Source of the DNA: Minisyncoccota bacterium
GTDB taxonomy: Bacteria; Patescibacteria; Microgenomatia; UBA1400; PJMF01
Assembly: GCA_012515515.1 (NCBI GenBank)
Contig: JAAYYE010000003.1
Coordinates: forward strand, 1-25,224
DNA length: 25,224 nt
Direction: 5' to 3'
Both the position numbers and the translations under genes were made by a program. The notes beneath the pieces were generated by a model. It worked only from the letters and a program-made list of their open reading frames with translations. It was not told the DNA's origin and did not search any database. Below are positions 15,242 through 21,510 of the stretch, one piece after another (the stretch's first letter is position 1; each line of letters starts with the position of its first letter).

Positions 15242-15278
15242 TATCAAAAGTTGTGGGAGTTTGACTAATTGTTTGATA
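15242..15278. repeat. interrupted inverted repeat in the divergent region
   Basis: TATCAAA (15242-15248) and TTTGATA (15272-15278), 23 nt apart, lie between the divergent protease and 104-aa genes. It is a possible two-half-site operator; nothing else supports it. Confidence 0.25.
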
Positions 15279-15321
15279 AAATAAAAGGCAAGCTTAAAAC
15301 ATCTCTAATTGTTCCGACAAA

Positions 15322-15636
15322 ATGCCAAAAGAAAAACCTCAAGATACTTACGCACAATTGCAAAAACTAACTAGTGTTGATTTTGAGGCCATGGTTAAAA
15401 ATAGATATGATCGTTTGAGCCCTACAAATAAATTACTTTCACTGTATTTAGAAAATATTTTTGCCGAGCCAGCAGTTCTTGCTGACAAAATTTGTCAATA
15501 TATTAATGACGGCAAAATGGAAAAAACTCCTGGTTTTGTCGACAGCATCAGGCACATGTTGCGAATAAGCAACTTAAATAAAGCAGGTTTGGCGCAAATT
15601 ATCGAGACAATCCAAAGCAAATATCAAATTAAATAA
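15322..15636 (+). CDS. small helical protein of unknown function
   Basis: 104 aa, not recognised. The sequence is soluble, mixed-charge and predicted mostly helical (SPTNKLLSLYLENIF, PAVLADKICQYIND, VDSIRHMLRISN, GLAQIIETIQSKYQ), with no signal peptide or membrane segment. It is divergent from the cysteine protease with 144 nt between starts, so the two may share control. No Shine-Dalgarno and no convincing promoter were found. Its coding nature rests on good codon-like composition, an uninterrupted frame of 105 codons and fit to the gap. Partnership with the protease (substrate, inhibitor) is only a guess from position. Confidence 0.65.
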   Translation: MPKEKPQDTYAQLQKLTSVDFEAMVKNRYDRLSPTNKLLSLYLENIFAEPAVLADKICQYINDGKMEKTPGFVDSIRHMLRISNLNKAGLAQIIETIQSKYQIK

Positions 15637-15685
15637 CTCTGTTGAACAAGCCATTCTTTCAGCCTAGATCACCTCTGGTCAACCA

Positions 15686-16321
15686 TTATGGCAAAATTTC
15701 ACTTACATCTTGAAACATCACCTCGCTTGGCGGAATAAAAAGACTTTCATCAGCCACCCAGGTTTCACAAACAAAATTTGCAGGATCAAAAGGACCAATG
15801 TCTTCTGGAGGTAGCACGTTTTCTTCTGGCAAATCTGCCGTCGTTTCTTCATCTTGAAGTTGCTCTCCAGCCTCGAGTTGTTCGGTTTGATTGGAAATTT
15901 TGGTACCAAGCTTTTCATCAACATTCCAGGTATATGTAAAGTCCTGGTCAATGATGGTTTTGGTATGCGAATTAGGTATTTTGACCTCAATGGCCACTAG
16001 CTGATTGTGCAAATAATAAGAGTAAAAACCATCTTCATTATCAATTTGACAATGGTAGCTACCCTCTTTTTTATCAACTAAATCGGCAAAAACAAGATTA
16101 CTTGCTTGGTCTGTCTGCTCAAGATCAGTATCAAGGCCTTCGTCTTGAACATCGATGCTTTGATCTATTTCCTCTGGATTAATATCGGGATTTGCTTGAT
16201 TTTTATTAAAGAAAATAGCAATGATTAGGGCAATCATTAACAATAAAATGGCACTCACCACTACAAAAGTTTTATTTTTAGCTTCGACATTAGGCATGGA
16301 TTCGAGGGGATTTTCTTGCAT
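15686..16321 (-). CDS. acidic membrane-anchored extracytoplasmic protein, unknown function
   Basis: 211 aa from the preferred ATG at 16321 (MQENPLESMPNVEAK). A single helix (FVVVSAILLLMIALIIAIFF, about 19-38) is followed by a long Asp/Glu/Gln-rich linker and a small domain with two Cys (SYHCQIDNEDGFYSYYL and FVCETWV) that may form a disulfide outside. The C-terminus FIPPSEVMFQDVSEILP is of a type I associate with such patescibacterial proteins, not a named family. A longer frame starts at 16384 but would overlap the NuoF gene by 26 nt and put 21 odd residues before the anchor; the extended -10 at 16332 fits the shorter start. Function not known. Confidence 0.75.
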   Translation of the reverse strand: MQENPLESMPNVEAKNKTFVVVSAILLLMIALIIAIFFNKNQANPDINPEEIDQSIDVQDEGLDTDLEQTDQASNLVFADLVDKKEGSYHCQIDNEDGFYSYYLHNQLVAIEVKIPNSHTKTIIDQDFTYTWNVDEKLGTKISNQTEQLEAGEQLQDEETTADLPEENVLPPEDIGPFDPANFVCETWVADESLFIPPSEVMFQDVSEILP

Positions 16322-16331
16322 AATTACTTTA

Positions 16332-16340
16332 ATTATAGCA
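16332..16340 (-). promoter_or_regulatory. extended -10 element before the acidic membrane protein gene
   Basis: Minus-strand TGC then TATAAT (hexamer 16332-16337), 10 nt before the ATG at 16321, implying a leader of only about 3-4 nt. It lies inside the 37-nt gap after the NuoF gene. Confidence 0.5.
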
Positions 16341-16358
16341 CAAACCCTATCAAACAAA

Positions 16359-17399
16359 CTATAAAGCTTGGTTTGATTTATCAAGTTTTAAGTAAACATT
16401 TTGATAATATGTTTTGAGAGGCACAATTAAGGCTTGCCCCAAACCACAAATTGAAGATTTCTCCATGCTCCCCGCGATAGCTAAAATTTTTTGCCAAAGA
16501 GTTTCATCAATTTTTTGCTCAATGATTGCTTGATCTATCAGTTTTTTAACTTGTTTGCTTCCTTCGCGACAAGGAGCGCATTTGCCACAACTTTCTGCTG
16601 CAAAAAAATTAGACCACAAACTCAACATGTCTAAAACCGCGCTGTTAATTGGATAAATAGTAATCGAAGCACAACCTGTTAATGGAGCCTCAGCCAATTG
16701 TTCTTGATGTAAAACTACACCGCTGGCTCCACCGCCCACTTGAACAAAAAAGGCAAAATCTGGATAGTTGCCAGTGTCTTTTAGAGCTTGTTCGACATTT
16801 ACATCTCGATTAAGAGCAAAAACTCCCTCATTTTGACCCTGATTAATGGTGACAAAGCGCTGATTTTGGTAAGTACCAGCGTAAACAAGGGCAATATCAT
16901 AAAATGTTTCGACATTTTGTAATAATACTGGCACGCCATTAATGCCAGTAATGGAAGGAGAAGGTGGTTTGATGCGCGGTTGGGTTGGCTTGCCCTCAAT
17001 GGTGTTGAGTAAAGCTCCAGCTTCACCACCAATATAACTAGGTTTGCCTAAAACCAAGTTAATCTGGTAAGCAGCTGCCGCAGCTTGCTTGAATAAAGGA
17101 TCAAGTCCTGCTTGCAGCTGTTGATAATAATCTGCATTTAAATAGAAAAAAGCCTCCTTAGTCCCCAAAAAATTCATAGCCAAAATTATACCCTGAAAAA
17201 CTCTATCTGGATAATTTAACAGGATATGCCAATCTTTTTTAACATCTGGCTCACCTTCGCTGCCATTACAAACCACATATTTTTTGGGTGCAGGATGTTC
17301 TTTAATTCTGTGCCATTTTTTGGCGACAGGAAAAGCAGCTCCACCTCGACCTAGTAATTTTGCTTGAGCAATTTGGCTAAGCAAATTTAATTCCGCCAT
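16359..17399 (-). CDS. NuoF-like NADH-binding flavoprotein (51-kDa subunit family)
   Basis: Family proteins use FMN and a 4Fe-4S cluster to take electrons from NADH in complex I, formate dehydrogenases or bifurcating hydrogenases. Visible motifs: GRGGAAFPVAKKW (17-29) for FMN/NADH, VCNGSEGEPD (43-52), SYIGGEAGALLNTIEGKP (121-138), NGVPVLLQNVETF, an SLBB-like region, and the 4Fe-4S set C271-C274-C277 (ESCGKCAPCREGS) with C318 (SSICGLGQ). At 346 aa it lacks the usual ~60-residue N-terminal extension but all cofactor motifs are intact. No nuoE, nuoG, hydrogenase or dehydrogenase gene is nearby, so its electron partner is unknown. It starts 19 nt after a two-helix membrane protein gene, presumably one operon. 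Confidence 0.9.
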   Translation of the reverse strand: MAELNLLSQIAQAKLLGRGGAAFPVAKKWHRIKEHPAPKKYVVCNGSEGEPDVKKDWHILLNYPDRVFQGIILAMNFLGTKEAFFYLNADYYQQLQAGLDPLFKQAAAAAYQINLVLGKPSYIGGEAGALLNTIEGKPTQPRIKPPSPSITGINGVPVLLQNVETFYDIALVYAGTYQNQRFVTINQGQNEGVFALNRDVNVEQALKDTGNYPDFAFFVQVGGGASGVVLHQEQLAEAPLTGCASITIYPINSAVLDMLSLWSNFFAAESCGKCAPCREGSKQVKKLIDQAIIEQKIDETLWQKILAIAGSMEKSSICGLGQALIVPLKTYYQNVYLKLDKSNQAL

Positions 17400-17418
17400 A
17401 GTGTTTATCTCATCTCAT

Positions 17419-18051
17419 TTATTCTAAAGGAATATTTTTAGCAAACCATGAAGAAATTTTTTCAAAAGTAGTTGGCTTGGGTTTTTCTTTGAGCAATACT
17501 TCAGATAAGACTTCTTCTAGACTCTTTTTTGTTGGTGTTACTCCATCGACCAAAACCAGACTTAATCGGCCCGGAAAACGTCCCAACTCAATTTGCAAAG
17601 TGTCAAAACCCTCTTTCTTGTCAAACCAAAAGCGGCCCATTTCGTACCAAGCATAAGCGTCTTTATCGACATAAAAACCATAATTAGTTAATTTGACCGA
17701 AACATTTTGGGGTGGAATCATCGCTGTCACATAAACCAAGAAAACCACAGAAATGACTAAGGCCACCGGCAGCACTTGTCCCGCAAAAAACAGAATTAAA
17801 GCAACTAAAAGAGCAATGATAAAAATCGTGCTAAAAAATTGCTTTTTTCTTTTTTTAAAAGGTCGAGCGGGTGCTTCCCAAGTTACCAGGGTTTCTTCTG
17901 GAATTGGTCGATAATAGCCAGGAGCAACTTTAGACTTCTCTAATTCGGCAGATTTTGGTAAATTGACTGCTTGATCAGTGGAATCGGTCTCTTTAGGAGC
18001 TTGAGTAGATTGATTTTCGCCTGGAGCAGTATTTTTTAGTTCGGGCATCAT
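17419..18051 (-). CDS. two-helix membrane protein of unknown function
   Basis: 210 aa from the preferred ATG at 18051 (MMPELKNTAPG). A polar, probably cytoplasmic N-terminal tail of about 70 residues ends in a basic patch (RPFKKRKKQ). Two adjacent helices follow (FSTIFIIALLVALILFFAGQ and PVALVISVVFLVYVTAMI), then a soluble C-terminal domain (VSVKLTNYGFYVDKDAYAW, GFDTLQIELGRFPGRL). No named domain is recognised. A longer frame begins at 18066 (MLYFL before MMPEL), but those codons contain an extended -10 (TGC TATACT), so the inner ATG is favoured. It heads the cluster with the NuoF-like gene, which suggests but does not prove a functional link, for example a membrane tether. Confidence 0.75.
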   Translation of the reverse strand: MMPELKNTAPGENQSTQAPKETDSTDQAVNLPKSAELEKSKVAPGYYRPIPEETLVTWEAPARPFKKRKKQFFSTIFIIALLVALILFFAGQVLPVALVISVVFLVYVTAMIPPQNVSVKLTNYGFYVDKDAYAWYEMGRFWFDKKEGFDTLQIELGRFPGRLSLVLVDGVTPTKKSLEEVLSEVLLKEKPKPTTFEKISSWFAKNIPLE

Positions 18052-18056
18052 TAAAA

Positions 18057-18065
18057 AGTATAGCA
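18057..18065 (-). promoter_or_regulatory. extended -10 element that decides the start of the two-helix protein
   Basis: Minus-strand TGC then TATACT (hexamer 18057-18062) ends 5 nt before ATG 18051 (8 nt before the second ATG at 18048). Transcription would begin at one of these codons, leaving the further upstream ATG at 18066 outside the mRNA. Confidence 0.5.
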
Positions 18066-18080
18066 TTTTTTACTGACAAT

Positions 18081-18130
18081 GGGGAGATTTAACAATTTTT
18101 TACGCACAGCGGAGAGATTTAACAATTTTT
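18081..18130. repeat. 20-bp direct repeat with a 30-bp period
   Basis: 18081-18100 and 18111-18130 differ at one position (GGGGAGATTT versus GGAGAGATTT, each followed by AACAATTTTT). The pair lies between the two-helix protein gene and tRNA-Ser. The second copy contributes TTAACA as a possible -35 of the tRNA. No gene is seen in the 140-nt gap. Confidence 0.7.
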
Positions 18131-18149
18131 AGCAAAAACTTGGTATAAT
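18119..18149 (+). promoter_or_regulatory. probable promoter of tRNA-Ser and the HNH gene
   Basis: -10 TATAAT (18144-18149) and TTAACA (18119-18124), with a long 19-nt spacer. The start would be near 18156, about 50 nt before the tRNA. No other promoter is visible before the HNH gene. Confidence 0.5.
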
Positions 18150-18206
18150 TAGGCTTGTAATTGGGAAATTCAAAGCTTTTTTAGGAAAAATAACAGATTT
18201 ACACTT

Positions 18207-18289
18207 GGAGGTGTCGCATAGCGGTCAATTGCGCTGGTCTTGAAAACCAGAGCCTCACGGCTTCACAGGTTCGAATCCTGTCACCTCCG
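18207..18289 (+). tRNA. tRNA-Ser(UGA)
   Basis: An 83-nt class II tRNA. Acceptor GGAGGTG/CACCTCC with G73, as for serine; anticodon stem CTGGT/ACCAG with loop CTTGAAA giving anticodon TGA at 18241-18243; a long variable arm with a GCC/GGC stem; T arm ACAGG/CCTGT around TTCGAAT. CCA is not encoded. The next gene starts 22 nt after its 3' end on the same strand. Confidence 0.97.
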
Positions 18290-18311
18290 CAAGAAACGAA
18301 GAAAGCCCATC

Positions 18312-19235
18312 ATGCCAATAATTCTTATAATTATCATTATTATTACTACTATAGTTATTTATAGAGCAATATATTTCAGATCAAATAACTTCACAGAAAT
18401 TAAAAACAGTGTTAGCGATTTGATTACTGAATTTAATGATTTAAATATTTACGCAGATAATTTAAGCTTGAATGTTTTAGGTGGTCAAAATAGACAATCT
18501 TTTGTCGGTGAAACTTCAAACACCAGTCGTTGGAAATATCAACATGGTGGCTTGTTTAGCCGACAAAGCCATAGCCAAATCTATCATTGTTCCCGCTTAG
18601 TAGTTAGTAATGCCCAAGTTGATGGTTTTAAATATTTATGTAAGTACTTCAATATCAAGACTGATGAAGAACATCGTAGCTTAGCAAATGACATGCTAAA
18701 CAACTTTATTTCATATGTCGAATCAAGAAATCTGCTAGAAACAAAAAGAAATAATTTGTTCAATACTATCAAAAATAAACTTCCTTTTTTGATTAGAATA
18801 TTTAAAAAATCTCTGTATAAAAAACTAGAATTAGTTCCACTAGATCTAAAATCGGTTATATATCCACGCTATGTTTTTTCTTACACAAGCCCTGGAGGTA
18901 ATAGTGGTCTCACCTATACACTAGAACTATCAATGCCCACATTACAAAGATTTATTGAGTGGCTAGACGATAGAATTAAATATAAAAAATCTGCACAATA
19001 CCAAAGAATCATAATGACACAAGAACTTAGAACTAAAATTAAAGAAAGGGACAATTTTAGTTGTAAGCAGTGTCATACTAGTGTTGAAGATGAACCAACA
19101 TTATTATTAGAAATTGATCATATTATCCCAATATCAAAAGGAGGTATGTCAGTTGAAGAAAATTTACAGTGCTTGTGCTGGAAATGCAATCGTAGTAAAG
19201 GTGCAAAAATTTTTCAAGGAATAGATCTTGTATAA
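18312..19235 (+). CDS. membrane-anchored HNH endonuclease
   Basis: Predicted metal-dependent DNA nuclease; target and role unknown. The frame is open further upstream but that part lies inside tRNA-Ser, so ATG 18312 is chosen (307 aa). The first residues are a very hydrophobic Ile-rich helix (about 2-17), then a polar region, a segment YVFSYTSPGGNSGLTYTLEL with LQRFIEWLDDRIKYKKSAQYQR, and a C-terminal HNH domain: zinc pair C251/C254 (CKQC), EIDHIIPISKGG with H270, N284 (EENL), and CWKCNRSKG with C289/C292 and N293. The middle-plus-HNH arrangement recalls a widespread bacterial HNH family often found as an isolated accessory gene. No clear Shine-Dalgarno. Very AT-rich. No methylase or other restriction partner is nearby. 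Confidence 0.85.
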   Translation: MPIILIIIIIITTIVIYRAIYFRSNNFTEIKNSVSDLITEFNDLNIYADNLSLNVLGGQNRQSFVGETSNTSRWKYQHGGLFSRQSHSQIYHCSRLVVSNAQVDGFKYLCKYFNIKTDEEHRSLANDMLNNFISYVESRNLLETKRNNLFNTIKNKLPFLIRIFKKSLYKKLELVPLDLKSVIYPRYVFSYTSPGGNSGLTYTLELSMPTLQRFIEWLDDRIKYKKSAQYQRIIMTQELRTKIKERDNFSCKQCHTSVEDEPTLLLEIDHIIPISKGGMSVEENLQCLCWKCNRSKGAKIFQGIDLV

Positions 19236-19337
19236 ACATTTGCCTAAAATTTTATAAAAACAAAACACTTTATTTCTGTTTTATTTATCTCATCTCAAAT
19301 AAATAGTTATTTTAACTAAATCTTAAATATATAGGCT

Positions 19338-19407
19338 TTGTTATCTTTATTACTAGACAGATATATACATAAGGTGTATATTATTATTTGCTGTTGATTC
19401 AGCAAAT
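19338..19407 (+). promoter_or_regulatory. promoter with two stacked hairpins ahead of the 74-aa gene
   Basis: A possible promoter TTGTTA (19338-19343)/18/TATATA (19362-19367) is overlapped by inverted repeat ATATACA/TGTATAT (19363-19381). A second 8-bp inverted repeat ATTTGCTG/CAGCAAAT (19386-19407) is followed by CTTTT, resembling an attenuator. An alternative -10, TATACT at 19412-19417, is also present. The rest of the gap back to 19236 is AT-rich with no gene. Confidence 0.45.
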
Positions 19408-19433
19408 CTTTTATACTGTTGAGGAGGTGTATC

Positions 19434-19658
19434 GTGGCTGATTATAGGAAAGAGAATCGTGAATCAGCGAACAGCAAGTTTTACAATGCATGCAAGGCTG
19501 CCGGTCTTTCAGAACAAGAGCGAAGGGCTTTCAGTGAATACATGCACAACCGAAACTTACTCAGTGATTACATGTCTTACGGAGAGCTTAAACGTCTCGC
19601 CGAGGAATGGAAAAGTGGCCGCAGCGGCTACAATCCATACCACCGTAATAACTGGTAG
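19434..19658 (+). CDS. 74-aa protein of unknown function, atypical base composition
   Basis: Starts at GTG 19434 (MADYRKENRESANSKF), chosen because a perfect Shine-Dalgarno GAGGAGG ends 6 nt upstream; the longer frame would translate the Shine-Dalgarno itself. The protein is small, soluble and charged, with ERRAFSEYMHNRNLL and MSYGELKRLAEEWKSG as likely helices and an aromatic, Asn-rich tail (YNPYHRNNW). By hand count it is about 47% GC, far above the HNH gene and other neighbours. It has its own leader hairpins and a strong terminator, so it is a single-gene transcription unit. The second helix pair loosely recalls the tails of some polymorphic toxin or phage proteins; I cannot assign it. 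Confidence 0.75.
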   Translation: MADYRKENRESANSKFYNACKAAGLSEQERRAFSEYMHNRNLLSDYMSYGELKRLAEEWKSGRSGYNPYHRNNW

Positions 19659-19672
19659 TAAGTTCACCAACT

Positions 19673-19704
19673 GAGGGCAGATAAATCTGCCCTCTTTTAC
19701 TTTT
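19673..19704 (+). terminator. rho-independent terminator of the 74-aa gene
   Basis: GAGGGCAGA (19673-19681), loop TAAA, TCTGCCCTC (19686-19694), then TTTTACTTTT. A 9-bp GC-rich stem with a T-tract, 14 nt after the stop codon. It also abuts the 3' end of the convergent 155-aa gene, but there is no T-run in that direction. Confidence 0.92.
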
Positions 19705-20170
19705 AGCCAATTTCATGAAAAAAAGACAACTGATAATCATCAGTTTGTTTAGCTAAAACAATTTCTTTTTTCTGGTGATTTGATATTGAAATTAAACCAA
19801 AGCTATTTGGTAAAACATTTATAATGCTTTGATCATCTAAGACAATTGATACTGCCCTAGCTGTTTTACTGAATTTAAATGCAGAAATTTTTTTAATTTT
19901 ATTCTTTAGTTTTTGTTCAACAAAGGTTTCAATTCTTTTGTAGAGTTGTACAGCTGTTTCCTTGTCATCTTTAAAATCACTCATAAACAAATAATTATCA
20001 CTATCATAGTTCCAAAAACCATCTATGGTCATTGTTAGTTCCTCACCACTCTTATCTTGTAAAATAAAATAAAGCTCGGTACCAGCTGCTTTAAACACAT
20101 CAATTATGAATAAACCTGCAACTTGGTCAAAGGCTTGCTTATATTTTTCTGCAGTAATTTCTTTTTGCAT
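19703..20170 (-). CDS. 155-aa soluble protein of unknown function
   Basis: Not recognised. No signal peptide, membrane helix or Cys cluster. The sequence alternates helices and beta-strands (ELYFILQDKSGEELTMTIDG, YLFMSDFKDDKETAVQLYKR, FKFSKTARAVSIVLDDQSII), a compact alpha/beta layout. It is convergent with the 74-aa gene, ending at its terminator. The ATG at 20170 has no Shine-Dalgarno; TAGAAT lies 6 nt upstream and an inverted repeat covers the likely promoter. A single-domain immunity or accessory protein would fit the shape, but nothing in the sequence proves it. Confidence 0.75.
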   Translation of the reverse strand: MQKEITAEKYKQAFDQVAGLFIIDVFKAAGTELYFILQDKSGEELTMTIDGFWNYDSDNYLFMSDFKDDKETAVQLYKRIETFVEQKLKNKIKKISAFKFSKTARAVSIVLDDQSIINVLPNSFGLISISNHQKKEIVLAKQTDDYQLSFFHEIG

Positions 20171-20176
20171 GATTTA

Positions 20177-20206
20177 ATTCTACATTACTTAGTCAAGAAA
20201 AGTAAT
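20177..20206 (-). promoter_or_regulatory. -10-like element and operator-like inverted repeat of the 155-aa gene
   Basis: Minus-strand TAGAAT (20177-20182) is 6 nt before the ATG. Just upstream, ATTACTT (20184-20190) and AAGTAAT (20200-20206) form a 7-bp inverted repeat with a 9-nt spacer, placed where a repressor could cover the promoter. Confidence 0.4.
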
Positions 20207-20249
20207 TTAAAAAAACATTCTTTATATTTGCTACGTTTTATGCTGTTAC

Positions 20250-20305
20250 TGATGAGGCTTTATCATCATTAATATCATTCCATAAATTAAAAGAGCGGTT
20301 ATAAT
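20250..20305 (+). promoter_or_regulatory. inverted repeat and -10 upstream of the 69-aa gene
   Basis: TATAAT at 20300-20305 gives a leader of about 15 nt containing AAAGGA before ATG 20327. The -35 is weak (TTCCAT or nearby). Inverted repeat TGATGA/TCATCA (20250-20268) lies upstream, between the divergent 155-aa and 69-aa genes. Confidence 0.4.
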
Positions 20306-20326
20306 AACAGCAAAAATAAAGGAAAT

Positions 20327-20536
20327 ATGAAGAAAGAATTGAAACCATTAAAAAACCACCAATATATTGAAGATGGCGAGATTATGTCCACCTTGCCAGA
20401 GGGTGTAAAAGACCTGGTTTTAGTCTGTTCTATTCATGGGGATTTAGGCTGTGTGCCTGCAACTTTAATCAGAGCACTAGAAAAACAACATCGAGAAAAA
20501 CTAGGCTGTTACTCTGATATTAAGGTTTACAAATAA
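20327..20536 (+). CDS. 69-aa protein of unknown function
   Basis: Starts MKKELKPLKNHQYI with Shine-Dalgarno AAAGGA 5 nt before ATG. Soluble, no membrane segment; contains a short Cys pair (VCSIHGDLGCV) and a basic helix (TLIRALEKQHREKLG), with a third Cys near the end. The His and Cys residues could bind a metal, which is only a suggestion. Divergent from the 155-aa gene and ending 3 nt before the convergent 276-aa gene. A clear ribosome site and a TATAAT support that it is expressed. Confidence 0.65.
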   Translation: MKKELKPLKNHQYIEDGEIMSTLPEGVKDLVLVCSIHGDLGCVPATLIRALEKQHREKLGCYSDIKVYK

Positions 20537-20539
20537 TCC

Positions 20540-21370
20540 TTACCCATCCATACTTTTTCTTAACATCAAATAAATCCGACCATGATCTGCTTGGAGGACC
20601 AGATGCGCTTCATAATCACCCTGATTCCAGCTTAAAGTCCTTGTTGTTTCATCGAATCGATAATTTAATTCGTTTTGATATTTTTCTTTATATTCTTCCT
20701 CTAACAATTTGAATTCGTCCCGATCATCCTGGCCGTCATTGTCTAAATCTCCGCTGTCTAGCACTGTAAAGTATTTAGTATATTCAATCTCGCCACCCTT
20801 TTGATTAAGCAAGCCGTAAGATTTTTCATGCTCAATGGATAATTCATTATTTTTAAAAATGTCTGGATATTCTGCAAAATAGTTTTCAACAGTTTGATCT
20901 TGATAATTGGGCAAGTGGACTTGCATGTAAGCAGTATTATCAGCACCATAATGGGCCACTGACACTTGGTATTCGCCAACTGTTCCCTTGACCATGTCTG
21001 GAGAGTTATACTCCTCCACAATCTGCTCGTCGAAGAAATTTTTATAAAAATCTAATAGTTCTTGTTGACTGGCTTTTGTCAAAAAAACCACATTGTAATA
21101 AGCGTAGTTGGTCTTATCAAAAGTGGAAGTATTCTTGGGATCAGTATTAACAAAAATTTTATTAGAAGAAATTTCTTCAAGTTGATGTAGAGGCACCTGA
21201 TCGATGGGAAATCCAGGCAACAAATAGCTGGGTCGATTATCAGCAATTGACTCAGCACTGTTTTTTGGGTTTTTTGCTTGCTTATTAAAAATATTAGTTT
21301 TGATCAGAAAAAAAAGAATAATAGCCACTAACAATAAAATGCCAAAAACGACTAAAGTTTTCTTTTTCAT
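20540..21370 (-). CDS. membrane-anchored extracytoplasmic protein with a calcium-type Asp loop
   Basis: 276 aa. Basic start MKKK, one hydrophobic helix (LVVFGILLLVAIILFFLI, about 6-23), then an external region. Residues 205-219 carry DSGDLDNDGQDDRDE, which matches the DxDxDG calcium-binding loop of thrombospondin type 3/dockerin-like repeats. The C-terminus (RTLSWNQGDYEAHLVLQAD) looks like a beta-rich small domain. No lipobox Cys. AGGTG lies 8 nt before ATG as a modest ribosome site. The build (helix, linker, small domain) resembles the acidic protein at 15686, but I see no homology between them. Function unknown; a surface or wall role is suggested by location beside murI and glycosyltransferases. 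Confidence 0.8.
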   Translation of the reverse strand: MKKKTLVVFGILLLVAIILFFLIKTNIFNKQAKNPKNSAESIADNRPSYLLPGFPIDQVPLHQLEEISSNKIFVNTDPKNTSTFDKTNYAYYNVVFLTKASQQELLDFYKNFFDEQIVEEYNSPDMVKGTVGEYQVSVAHYGADNTAYMQVHLPNYQDQTVENYFAEYPDIFKNNELSIEHEKSYGLLNQKGGEIEYTKYFTVLDSGDLDNDGQDDRDEFKLLEEEYKEKYQNELNYRFDETTRTLSWNQGDYEAHLVLQADHGRIYLMLRKSMDG

Positions 21371-21497
21371 AGTGTTTGCACCTATAAATTTGTTAATATT
21401 GTTATTTTATCAAGTAATTAAAAATTATTAGCAAGCAATTGCAAAACAGCAGGAGGCAATCAGCAAATAGTAGCTGCTGAATAGAAATAAATAGGGC

Positions 21498-21503
21498 TAT
21501 AAT
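21498..21503 (+). promoter_or_regulatory. TATAAT hexamer 7 nt before murI
   Basis: A perfect -10 hexamer whose expected start point falls on or one base before the murI ATG. No Shine-Dalgarno and no good -35 are visible. Confidence 0.55.
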
Positions 21504-21510
21504 CAAAACC

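Noticed and set aside
18240..18311. N-terminal extension of the HNH protein beginning inside tRNA-Ser
   Set aside because: Those 24 codons are tRNA sequence and its short spacer; the hydrophobic segment follows naturally from ATG 18312.
19236..19300. Terminator after the HNH gene (AAAACA/TGTTTT pair)
   Set aside because: The stem is short, all A/T apart from one pair, and interrupted; not strong enough to call.
18270..20540. Integration attachment site: duplicated tRNA-Ser 3' end
   Set aside because: No repeat of the T-arm/acceptor end was found downstream; the only likeness is GAGGAGGTG at 19421, which is a Shine-Dalgarno sequence. No integrase gene is present.
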